Of a stretch of 11,927 bases of DNA, positions 5,437-11,927 are shown piece after piece (within the stretch, counting starts at the first letter, position 1; every line of letters begins with the position of its first letter). This DNA is from Deltaproteobacteria bacterium RIFOXYD12_FULL_50_9 (GTDB taxonomy: Bacteria > Desulfobacterota > Desulfobulbia > Desulfobulbales > CALZHT01), in assembly GCA_001799225.1 (NCBI GenBank), contig MGTA01000007.1:11725-23651 (forward strand). The letters run 5' to 3'. Both the position numbers and the translations under genes were made by a program. The notes beneath the pieces are model-generated. The model did no database searches and was not told the DNA's origin. It saw only the letters and a list, made by a program, of their open reading frames with translations.

Positions 5437-6402
5437 TCAATACCGCAAGCCCACCCTTTCCCGCACGACCGCTAAGGTAACCGCTGCCTTTTCCCGGGCC
5501 TTGGCAGCGCCGGATTTAAGGATTTCGCGAACCTGACCCGGCTCAGCCAGCAACTTTTCTCTGGTCTCCCGAGCGCTTCGAAAATACTCCCAGAGGAGAT
5601 CTACCAGTTCAAGCTTGATGCGGCCGTAGGCAGCACCACCGTTCAGATAGAGATCCCTGACATCCTTTAGGCGATCGACCGGGGCAAAAAGCTTATAGAT
5701 ATTATAGAGGTTGCAGGTATCGGGATTCTTGACAGCCTCGACCGGTGCGCAATCCGTAACAATGGCCATCACCCTCTTCTTCAACTCCTTGGCCTCGAGA
5801 AAGATTGCGATGGTATTGCCATAAGATTTGGACATCTTCTGACCATCCAGTCCGGGAACAGTTGCCAGATTATCATCGATCATCGGTTCAGGCACCACAA
5901 AGGTCTCGCCGTACATCCCATTAAATTTGATGGCGATGTCGCGGGCCACCTCGATGTGCTGTTTCTGGTCCTTGCCGACAGGGACCTTATCAGTTTGATA
6001 GAGGAGGATATCTGCCGCCATCAGCACCGGATAGGAAAAAAGCCCGTGGCTTGCGGTAATCCCTTTGGCTATTTTGTCCTTGTAAGAGTGACAGCGTTCG
6101 ATCAGACCCATGGGAGCAACAGTTGAAAGAATCCAGGTAAGCTCCGTAACCTCTGGAACATCCCCCTGAACCCAGAAAACGGAACGCTCTGGATCAAGCC
6201 CGAGCGCCAGAAAATCTGCGGCGGCTCCCAGGGTATCCCTGGTTAGATTTGCCGGATTCTGCACCGAGGTCAAAGCATGATAGTTGACGATAAAGGCATA
6301 GAGTTCACCTCGATCCATGTTGCTTATCATCGGCCGCATCATGCCAAAGTAATTACCGATATGAAGCTGCCCTGACGGCTGAATGCCTGATAATATTCTC
6401 AT
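5437..6402 (-). CDS. trpS: tryptophanyl-tRNA synthetase
   Basis: This 321-residue class I aminoacyl-tRNA synthetase charges tRNA-Trp with tryptophan in the cytoplasm. It opens with MRILSGIQPSGQLHIGNYFG, which contains the ATP-binding HIGN motif (14-17). The second signature, KMSKS, is at 189-193 in GLDGQKMSKSYGN. The tryptophan-pocket and dimer segments (VNYHALT, TAVAPMGLIERCHSYKDK-like, PVLMAADILLY, VGKDQKQHIE) are all present in order. The length is normal for the bacterial enzyme, and nothing looks broken. GAGG lies five bases before the ATG. The gene is downstream of dnaK on the same strand, 167 bases away, with a REPIN in the gap, so it may be partly read from the grpE promoter. No T-box or trp leader was seen in that gap. 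Confidence 0.97.
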   Translation of the reverse strand: MRILSGIQPSGQLHIGNYFGMMRPMISNMDRGELYAFIVNYHALTSVQNPANLTRDTLGAAADFLALGLDPERSVFWVQGDVPEVTELTWILSTVAPMGLIERCHSYKDKIAKGITASHGLFSYPVLMAADILLYQTDKVPVGKDQKQHIEVARDIAIKFNGMYGETFVVPEPMIDDNLATVPGLDGQKMSKSYGNTIAIFLEAKELKKRVMAIVTDCAPVEAVKNPDTCNLYNIYKLFAPVDRLKDVRDLYLNGGAAYGRIKLELVDLLWEYFRSARETREKLLAEPGQVREILKSGAAKAREKAAVTLAVVRERVGLRY

Positions 6403-6451
6403 ATTGCCTCATCTCTACCCAATACCCGGCGGTCATGATTGCGAAATACAA

Positions 6452-6545
6452 GGGCGGGTTTAAAACCCGCCCCTACGAACCAGACATCCAATATACCCCG
6501 TCCGATCGTGATCGACGACGGTAGGGGCGGGTTTGTAACCCGCCC
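6452..6545. repeat. REPIN-like inverted pair, GGGCGGGTT core, between dnaK and trpS
   Basis: The left copy (6452-6476) begins GGGCGGGTTTAAAACCCGCC and ends CCCTAC. The right copy (6521-6545) begins GTAGGGGCGGGTTTGTAACC. They are inverted copies that differ at only two bases in the core centre, and their tails face inward. The 44-base spacer contains a smaller palindrome around CGATCGTGATCG. Each copy can fold into a GC-rich hairpin. Placed after the dnaK stop, the pair may protect the dnaK mRNA end or lower read-through into trpS. Confidence 0.75.
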
Positions 6546-6569
6546 AGGTTTTTATCCCGTCCAATATGG

Positions 6570-8483
6570 CTATTTAACCTCTTCAAAATCAGCATCGACC
6601 ACATCATCACCCTTCTTGCCGCCAGGCGCACCACCCTCTGCACCAGGCTGGGGGCCGCCGCCGGGAGCCTGACCTTTAGTGGCATTAGCGTACATCATCT
6701 CGGCAAGCTTATGCGAGGCCGTGGTCAATGCCTCGGTTCCTTTTTTGATGGCTTCAGCGTCACTGCCGGTAAGAATTTTCTTCAGGGCATCAATCTCTTT
6801 CTGGACATTCTCCTTTGTAGGGGCGTCCACCTTATCGCCTAAATCCTTCAGGGTCTTTTCAGTAGCATAGATGAGCGAATCCGCTTGATTCCGGGCCTCA
6901 GCCGTCTCTTTCCCCTTCCGGTCCTCTTCAGCATGCAGCTCGGCATCCTTCTTCATCCGCTCGATTTCAGTCTCGGAAAGTCCACTTGAGGCGGTGATCC
7001 GGATCGACTGTTCCTTGCCGGTGCCAAGATCCTTGGCCGAAACATGCAGAATACCATTGGCGTCAATATCAAAGGTCACCTCGATCTGAGGCACACCACG
7101 CGGGGCCGGCGGGATATCCGTCAATTCAAAACGGCCAATGGACTTGTTATGCGCGGCCATCTCACGTTCGCCCTGCAGAACGTGGATCGACACTGCCGGC
7201 TGACTGTCAGCGGCGGTAGAAAACACCTGACTTTTCTTGGTAGGGATAGTGGTGTTCTTCTCTATAAGCTTGGTATCGACACCACCCAAAGTCTCAATGC
7301 CCAGAGAGAGCGGCGTTACGTCAAGCAAAAGGACGTCCTTGACATCCCCCTTCAGAACACCACCCTGGATGGCGGCGCCGATCGCCACAACCTCGTCGGG
7401 ATTAACTCCCTTGTGAGGCTCCTTGCCAAAAATCTCACGGACTTTATCCTGAACCTTGGGCATACGGGTCATGCCACCCACCAGGATTACCTCATCGATC
7501 TCGGCAATACTGAGCCCGGCATCTTTGAGCGCAATCTGGCAGGGCCTGACGGTCCGTTCAATCAGATCCCCGACCAGACTCTCAAACTTGGCACGACTGA
7601 GCTTTATATTTAAATGCTTAGGGCCGGAGGCGTCGGCAGTGATAAACGGCAGGTTGATGGTGGTCTCCATGGTGGTGGAGAGTTCCATCTTGGCCTTCTC
7701 TCCCTCTTCCTTCAGACGCTGCAGAGCCATCTTGTCCTTACGGAGATCAATGCCCTGATCGCGTTTGAATTCATCAGCCAGCCAGTTAACCACCCGCAGG
7801 TCAAAATCTTCACCACCCAGAAAGGTGTCGCCATTGGTGGACTTCACCTCAAAAACACCGTCGCCGATCTCAAGAATCGAGATATCAAAGGTGCCGCCGC
7901 CCAGATCGAATACTGCGATCTTCTCCTCTTTCTTCTTATCAAGGCCATAGGCCAGAGAGGCTGCAGTAGGTTCGTTGATGATCCGCAAGACGTTGAGCCC
8001 GGAAATCCGCCCGGCATCCTTGGTAGCCTGGCGTTGGCTATCGTTGAAGTAGGCCGGCACAGTGATGACGGCATCCGTAACCGGCTCACCGAGATACTCC
8101 TCAGCAGTCTGTTTCATCTTGGTAAGCACCATGGCGGAGATCTCTGCCGGGGTATAGAGTTTACCGTCAACATCAATAGCTGCATCGCCGTCCTTGCCGG
8201 CGACAATGCTGAACGGGCTGACCTCACGACTCTTGGCAACCTCCTGATCCCCATTTTTGCGGCCGATCAAGCGCTTGATTGCATACAGTGTTTTCGTTGG
8301 GTTGGTGATGGCCTGACGCTTGGCAACCTGACCGACCAGCCTTTCGCCGCTGTCGCTGAAAGCTACAACTGAAGGGGTTGTCCTGTTGCCCTCAATATTG
8401 GCAATCACCTTGGGCTCACCGCCCTCCATGATTGCCACGCATGAGTTGGTTGTTCCGAGATCTATTCCAATGATTTTGCCCAT
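6570..8483 (-). CDS. dnaK: Hsp70 chaperone DnaK
   Basis: This 637-residue protein is a full-length ATP-driven chaperone of the bacterial cytoplasm. The nucleotide-binding domain shows GIDLGTTNSCVA (6-17), catalytic-region K70, AVITVPAYFNDSQRQATKDAG, NEPTAASLAYGL (170-181), FDLGGGTFD (192-200, with the autophosphorylated-type Thr at 198) and ILVGGMTRMP (333-342). The interdomain linker DVLLLDVTPL follows at 383-392, then the substrate-binding domain and helical lid. The C-terminus is a Gly/Pro-rich stretch ending in DDVVDADFEEVK, the usual EEVK-type tail of proteobacterial DnaK. AAGGAGA about seven bases before the ATG fixes the start. It is 33 bases downstream of grpE on the same strand and is surely co-transcribed with it. 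dnaJ and hrcA are not in the window. Long antisense frames across it are shadows of its biased codon use. Confidence 0.99.
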   Translation of the reverse strand: MGKIIGIDLGTTNSCVAIMEGGEPKVIANIEGNRTTPSVVAFSDSGERLVGQVAKRQAITNPTKTLYAIKRLIGRKNGDQEVAKSREVSPFSIVAGKDGDAAIDVDGKLYTPAEISAMVLTKMKQTAEEYLGEPVTDAVITVPAYFNDSQRQATKDAGRISGLNVLRIINEPTAASLAYGLDKKKEEKIAVFDLGGGTFDISILEIGDGVFEVKSTNGDTFLGGEDFDLRVVNWLADEFKRDQGIDLRKDKMALQRLKEEGEKAKMELSTTMETTINLPFITADASGPKHLNIKLSRAKFESLVGDLIERTVRPCQIALKDAGLSIAEIDEVILVGGMTRMPKVQDKVREIFGKEPHKGVNPDEVVAIGAAIQGGVLKGDVKDVLLLDVTPLSLGIETLGGVDTKLIEKNTTIPTKKSQVFSTAADSQPAVSIHVLQGEREMAAHNKSIGRFELTDIPPAPRGVPQIEVTFDIDANGILHVSAKDLGTGKEQSIRITASSGLSETEIERMKKDAELHAEEDRKGKETAEARNQADSLIYATEKTLKDLGDKVDAPTKENVQKEIDALKKILTGSDAEAIKKGTEALTTASHKLAEMMYANATKGQAPGGGPQPGAEGGAPGGKKGDDVVDADFEEVK

Positions 8484-8516
8484 GTTGATTTCTCCTTATC
8501 AATAATAAATCAATTA

Positions 8517-9119
8517 TCAAGAGGCGGGTTGTACATCGCCCTTGGATACCACAACCTTTGCTGCCCGCAGCAGCCGATCCTTATAAAGATAGCCTTTCTC
8601 ATATTCGACCATGACCCGGTTTTCCGGTATATCCTGACTTGCCTCCATGGCCAGGGCCTCGTGGAAATTGGGATCAAATGGCTCACCTGCGCCCTTAATG
8701 CACTTCAACCCACATTTTTCAAGAGTTCCGACCAATCCTTTCAAAGTCATGGCAACTCCCTCCAGCAACGCGGCAGCATCTTCGGTCTTGCTGCCCAACG
8801 CCAATGCCCGCTCCAGATTATCGATGGTGGGCAACAACTCACGCAGGATATTTTCTTCGGCAAATTTTATGGCAGTGTCCTGTTCCCGGATAAGCCGTTT
8901 TTTGGTATTTTCAAACTCGGCAGCAAGACGCATCATTTTGTCCTGACTTTCAGCAGCCTTTGCCTTAGCTTCATCGAGTGCTTTCAATAATGTCTCAGTT
9001 TCCTGCTCCATTTCATCTTTGCTGGCCTTCTGCTCATCACCTTGACTGGCGATATCTGCTACCTGAGCAGAAGCCGCCTCCGCAACTATTTCGTCGTTCT
9101 CGATTGGAATTGTCGTCAC
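8517..9119 (-). CDS. grpE: GrpE nucleotide exchange factor
   Basis: GrpE releases ADP from DnaK and so drives its chaperone cycle. The 200-residue protein has the expected order. An acidic flexible N-terminus (1-35) comes first, then a long helix with coiled-coil character (about 35-90, including KMMRLAAEFENTKKRLIREQ). The beta domain follows with the family signature from about 148: GEPFDPNFHEAL, VMVEYEKGYLYKDRLLRAAKVVVSKG. The start is GTG at 9119, with AAGGAGG about four bases upstream, a strong reason to choose it. It is the first gene of the grpE-dnaK unit. A sigma70-like promoter lies about 95 bases upstream. No CIRCE operator was found, which suggests that control is not by HrcA at this point. 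Confidence 0.97.
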   Translation of the reverse strand: MTTIPIENDEIVAEAASAQVADIASQGDEQKASKDEMEQETETLLKALDEAKAKAAESQDKMMRLAAEFENTKKRLIREQDTAIKFAEENILRELLPTIDNLERALALGSKTEDAAALLEGVAMTLKGLVGTLEKCGLKCIKGAGEPFDPNFHEALAMEASQDIPENRVMVEYEKGYLYKDRLLRAAKVVVSKGDVQPAS

Positions 9120-9211
9120 TTATCCTCCTTAATAATCACTGCTTAAAAAGAAAACCAGGGTCTAATATTGATTTTTAATTATTTTTTCCGGTAGGTTAAA
9201 TCGTGAGGTCA

Positions 9212-9240
9212 ACAATAAGTATGCGACCATCTCTTGTCAA
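9212..9240 (-). promoter_or_regulatory. candidate sigma70-type promoter for grpE-dnaK
   Basis: On the minus strand a perfect TTGACA (9235-9240) is separated by exactly 17 bases from TATTGT (9212-9217), a four-of-six match to TATAAT. The leader to the grpE GTG would be about 85 bases. The -35 overlaps a perfect short palindrome TCTTGTCAAGA (9232-9242), which could be a regulator site or chance. No CIRCE sequence and no good sigma32 -10 (CCCCAT) were seen. Confidence 0.55.
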
Positions 9241-9403
9241 GACAGGAAGGAATTTTCAACTCTCATAACAAAATCAACTTTTTTCATTCGCAAGAAACCA
9301 TTACAGTTAAGCAAATCAGCTTCCGATAACACTAAAAACAGCCATAAAAATCAAATCAAAATGCACCGGACATACAAATTTCTAACGATGAGACTCTAAT
9401 AAA

Positions 9404-10243
9404 ATGAACAGATTAACCATAAATCCAACCATTTTTTTCGTAGCTATTGCGCTATCTCTCATCATCAGTGGTTTTAAGCCGGCCTGGGCAGAGATGAAAC
9501 CAATCTTAAAATTTCAGGTTGGGGTTCCGCCAATCGCCGTTCTTAAAACCATTCTCCAATCAAACCAACTAACGGCTAAAAATCCGGCTAACAAAGAATT
9601 TCCCACCCAAACTCCACCCCTGATTACCTGGCTGGCCGACTGTGATGCGGCCATCCAACCGCAGCAGATCATGACTAATCCGGCTGGTAAGGTTTTTACT
9701 GTCCGCAACTTAGGCTTTCAGATGGAGGCATCCTTGGATGCTGTTGACTTTGGAGTTCTGCAACTGTTCAGTCCGATCCTGCTCATCACCGGCAATACCG
9801 GCAACCAGACAATCCGGCTTTTCATGATGGAAGCTGACCAGCCTGTCCCGGAACTCCGCAGACCGTTTGAATTGCTGAAAAAATCGCTTACCGGCGTGCA
9901 GCAAATCACAAATGAAGAGAGCGCTATCTTTGAAGAGAGACTTCTGGAAAACATTGAAAAAAACATCGATTTTCAGGTAGGTATGGCCGTAAGCCGTTAT
10001 CAGGAAAGGATAAAAGCCGGCCGCCTGTTGGTTGTCGGCGGCATCATTGACCTGCACAACCAATATGGCAGAGGGCCGGAAAAACTCATCATCACCAACA
10101 TCAACGGTGAAGGGAACGACTACTGCCTCCGCCAGTTGCCGATCATGAAGCAACTGGACCCTGAGACACTAACATTGGTAATTGGCAGAGATAAAACAGG
10201 AAAAACCGAAAAGGGGAATAGCCAGTGCCTGAAAAAATATTAA
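9404..10243 (+). CDS. exported beta-carbonic-anhydrase-like protein lacking metal ligands
   Basis: The 279-residue protein has a signal peptide (1-29, ending KPAWA), so it should be periplasmic. The rest follows the order of beta-carbonic anhydrases. LITWLADCDAAIQP (73-86) corresponds to the CDSR zinc motif, GKVFTVRNLG (95-104) to the FxxRNxG segment, and VLQLFSPILLITGNTGNQ (118-135) to the strand leading into GHxxCG. ENIEKNIDFQV (182-192) and GRLLVVGGIIDLHNQYG (206-222) match the later helix and core strand. The key residues are changed: the Cys and Asp of the first motif remain (C80, D81), but its Arg is A83, and the zinc-binding His and Cys are N131 and N134. It should not form the normal zinc site, so a binding or structural role is more likely than CO2 hydration. 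The match is by motif order, read by eye. The ATG has only a weak ribosome binding site. The gene stands alone, 269 bases or more from the next. Confidence 0.65.
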   Translation: MNRLTINPTIFFVAIALSLIISGFKPAWAEMKPILKFQVGVPPIAVLKTILQSNQLTAKNPANKEFPTQTPPLITWLADCDAAIQPQQIMTNPAGKVFTVRNLGFQMEASLDAVDFGVLQLFSPILLITGNTGNQTIRLFMMEADQPVPELRRPFELLKKSLTGVQQITNEESAIFEERLLENIEKNIDFQVGMAVSRYQERIKAGRLLVVGGIIDLHNQYGRGPEKLIITNINGEGNDYCLRQLPIMKQLDPETLTLVIGRDKTGKTEKGNSQCLKKY

Positions 10244-10530
10244 TATTCAAAATTACTATCTCAACACAACTATTGCCGTCAATCTATGCAATAAGCTGGT
10301 CACTCGACTCCCTGAACCCAAAATGCTATAACTGAATTTTTCACATCCATTATTTTGTTATTGACTCTGCGATTATTTCATGTTAACCGTTAAATCATTC
10401 AGTTAGGCAATGTGTTCCTTTTTTATACAAGGCTATTATCGGCCCGTATGGCGGATTATTAAATATTCATGCCGGCCGATGCATCAGGTTTTTTAAGCAT
10501 AACAAGCGAAAAATGACAATAGGTGAATCG
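10244..10530 (+). other. AT-rich intergenic region before the transglutaminase-like gene
   Basis: About 287 bases hold no credible gene and no clear terminator. TATTAT at 10434-10439 and TTGACT near 10361 are possible promoter hexamers, but neither has a good partner at the right spacing. The last 20 bases hold AGGTGA, the ribosome binding site for the ATG at 10531. No riboswitch fold was recognised. Confidence 0.5.
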
Positions 10531-11927
10531 ATGCGTTCACGGTACACGGTTTCTTTGCGGTTTATCTCCTCGATAGTCCTCTTTTTCTTCGTATGGTCTT
10601 TTGGCGGTCTCAAGGAAACCGTCTGGGCTGCAAAAAATGGACTTGAAGTTCCAGCAGCTAAACAAAACCGTATTATACAAAAAGAGAAGCGGGCCGAGGA
10701 GAAGCTTGATCAAACGGTCAAGGATATTGCCGGGCTGGCCGGATCGGTTGCGGGCAAGGGCGAATCGGAAAGAGCGGAGATCAGTAAACAACTTAAGGCC
10801 AAGCGCCTCGAACTTGAAGGCTATGACAAGGAAATCAGCGAAGGATTCGCCGCTACTGCGGCCCATCTCAGGCAAAAGGGATTGCCGGCAGCTCTTCTTG
10901 CCCGCCATAATGACTTTGCCAAAGAGTATCAGGACAACCTGACGGAGTTCAGGGGCCGGCTCGATGCCATGGAAAAAGCCGGAAGCCCCGCCGACCAAGA
11001 CAAGGCCATAAGTGCTCTACAACAGTTTCTGGACAAAAACCGGAAGGTCAAGAAACGGCCAAAGATTGATTTCAATAATCTGCCGCACCGGGCTGCCGAG
11101 CCGACCAAGGCGCTGCCAAAGCTGAAAAGGGAAGAGTTCAAGCCGGTGCAGCAGGCATTGTTGCCACCCGTTAAGGGTTTTGCCCTGCTGCATCCCGGCC
11201 AATCCCTGCTGGAAGTTGGTTATCATCCGCCAGTGCATGCCAAACCAGTGCAGGTTGCCTCCCTTGGTCCGTTGTCCGGGATTATTGAGCCATCGCCAAA
11301 AACTGCTACAGCTAACACCTTCCAACCAACGGATTCCGACAGTGAAAACCGGATCATGCTCGCCGGTTTAAGCGACCTGCCCAAACCAGAGGACCTTGGC
11401 GAGACTATTGATGTCCGACTCACCCCGGCTATTCGGGCCAAAGCCGCTGTGTTGGGTAATGACCCGCTCAAGATCTACGAATGGGTGCGGAACAATGTCG
11501 AGTTCTCGCCGACCTGGGGCTCGATCCAGGGCGCTGATTACTGTATGCAGACCAAGGTTTGCAACGCCTTTGATACATCCTCCCTATTGATATCCCTGAT
11601 GCGCGCTGCCGATATCCCGGCCCGTTATGTCCAGGGCACCGGTGATATGACTGCGGAAAAGTTCATGAACTGGGTTGGCGATTTTACCGATGTCAATGCC
11701 GCCCTGATCTTTGCCCGGTCCGGCGGGATTCCGCTTTCCGGCACGGTGATTGGCGGCAAGATCGCCAGAGTACAGTTCGAGCATGTCTGGGTTGAGGCCT
11801 GGATCGATTACATCCCTTCACGTGGCGGGCGGCACAAGGCCGGTAAGGGCGACATGTGGATACCGCTTGATGGCGCCTACAAACAGCACACCTATACTCA
11901 AGGTCTGGACATTGCTGCGGCTGTGCC
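10531..11927 (+). CDS. large exported transglutaminase-like protein (3' partial)
   Basis: The frame is open to the right edge, giving 465 residues so far, and the end lies outside the window. A signal peptide (1-33; RSRYTVSLR, then IVLFFFVW, ending TVWA) predicts export. Residues about 42-175 are charged and helical, probably a coiled coil (QKEKRAEEKLDQ, KQLKAKRLELEGYDKE). A Pro-rich linker covers about 195-290. From about 297 a transglutaminase-like domain begins: DPLKIYEWVRNNVEFSPTWG (311-330), CNAFDTSSLLISLMRAADIPARYVQG (344-369), EHVWVEAWID (417-426) and WIPLD (443-447). H418 and D447 fit the catalytic His and Asp. The usual catalytic Cys position is A346, with a Cys two residues earlier at 344. 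Related exported proteins often continue into RHS/YD repeats; that is family knowledge, not seen here. AGGTGA before the ATG at 10531 favours this start over the in-frame ATG at 10513. Confidence 0.75.
   Translation, partial: MRSRYTVSLRFISSIVLFFFVWSFGGLKETVWAAKNGLEVPAAKQNRIIQKEKRAEEKLDQTVKDIAGLAGSVAGKGESERAEISKQLKAKRLELEGYDKEISEGFAATAAHLRQKGLPAALLARHNDFAKEYQDNLTEFRGRLDAMEKAGSPADQDKAISALQQFLDKNRKVKKRPKIDFNNLPHRAAEPTKALPKLKREEFKPVQQALLPPVKGFALLHPGQSLLEVGYHPPVHAKPVQVASLGPLSGIIEPSPKTATANTFQPTDSDSENRIMLAGLSDLPKPEDLGETIDVRLTPAIRAKAAVLGNDPLKIYEWVRNNVEFSPTWGSIQGADYCMQTKVCNAFDTSSLLISLMRAADIPARYVQGTGDMTAEKFMNWVGDFTDVNAALIFARSGGIPLSGTVIGGKIARVQFEHVWVEAWIDYIPSRGGRHKAGKGDMWIPLDGAYKQHTYTQGLDIAAAV

Noticed and set aside
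7614..8372. A 252-residue open frame on the plus strand across dnaK
   Set aside because: It is antisense to a certain dnaK gene. Long antisense frames opposite dnaK are a known result of its codon bias. It has no ribosome binding site and no recognisable domain.
9120..9403. A CIRCE operator before grpE
   Set aside because: Neither TTAGCACTC nor its partner GAGTGCTAA is present in the gap.
10244..10530. A cyclic di-GMP riboswitch before the transglutaminase-like gene
   Set aside because: The region is AT-rich, and I could not find the conserved GEMM core or a stable fold. A covariance-model search would settle it.

Overview
This window looks like chromosomal DNA of a Gram-negative, probably anaerobic bacterium of the former Deltaproteobacteria (Desulfobacterota; Desulfobulbales- or Desulfuromonadales-like). 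That placement is inference. It rests on the beta-barrel C-terminus at the left edge, the exported superoxide-reductase-like protein, the DFP-type phosphoglycerate dehydrogenase, strong AGGAGG-type ribosome binding sites and many GTAG-tailed palindromic repeats. No rRNA, tRNA, CRISPR array or insertion-sequence transposase was seen.

Layout. 1-258 is the 3' end of an outer-membrane beta-barrel gene (+). 393-1691 is a minus-strand pair: a DUF523/TudS-like Fe-S protein followed by a TerC-family membrane transporter. A divergent plus-strand cluster (1874-2777) encodes an FtsB/DivIC-like division protein, an exported superoxide-reductase-like protein and a 60-residue membrane protein with an HX13H helix. 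From 2837 to 9119 everything is on the minus strand. In transcription order this is grpE, dnaK, trpS, a diguanylate cyclase and a phosphoglycerate dehydrogenase. From 9404 to the right edge two plus-strand genes encode exported proteins: a beta-carbonic-anhydrase-like protein that has lost its metal ligands, and the N-terminal part of a large transglutaminase-like protein that runs off the window.

How the parts work together. grpE and dnaK form the chaperone pair behind a sigma70-type promoter with no CIRCE operator. trpS and the phosphoglycerate dehydrogenase are housekeeping genes. The diguanylate cyclase has its own strong ribosome binding site and a candidate sigma54 promoter. The SOR-like protein and the HX13H membrane protein are adjacent, each with a strong ribosome binding site, and may form a small periplasmic redox or stress module.

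Four intergenic regions carry REP/REPIN-like palindromes with GTAG tails but different cores. In one of them both flanking convergent genes take their stop codons from the repeat ends. The most unusual items are the carbonic-anhydrase-like pseudoenzyme, the SOR-like/HX13H pair, the Cys-shifted transglutaminase-like protein and the REPIN that supplies stop codons.
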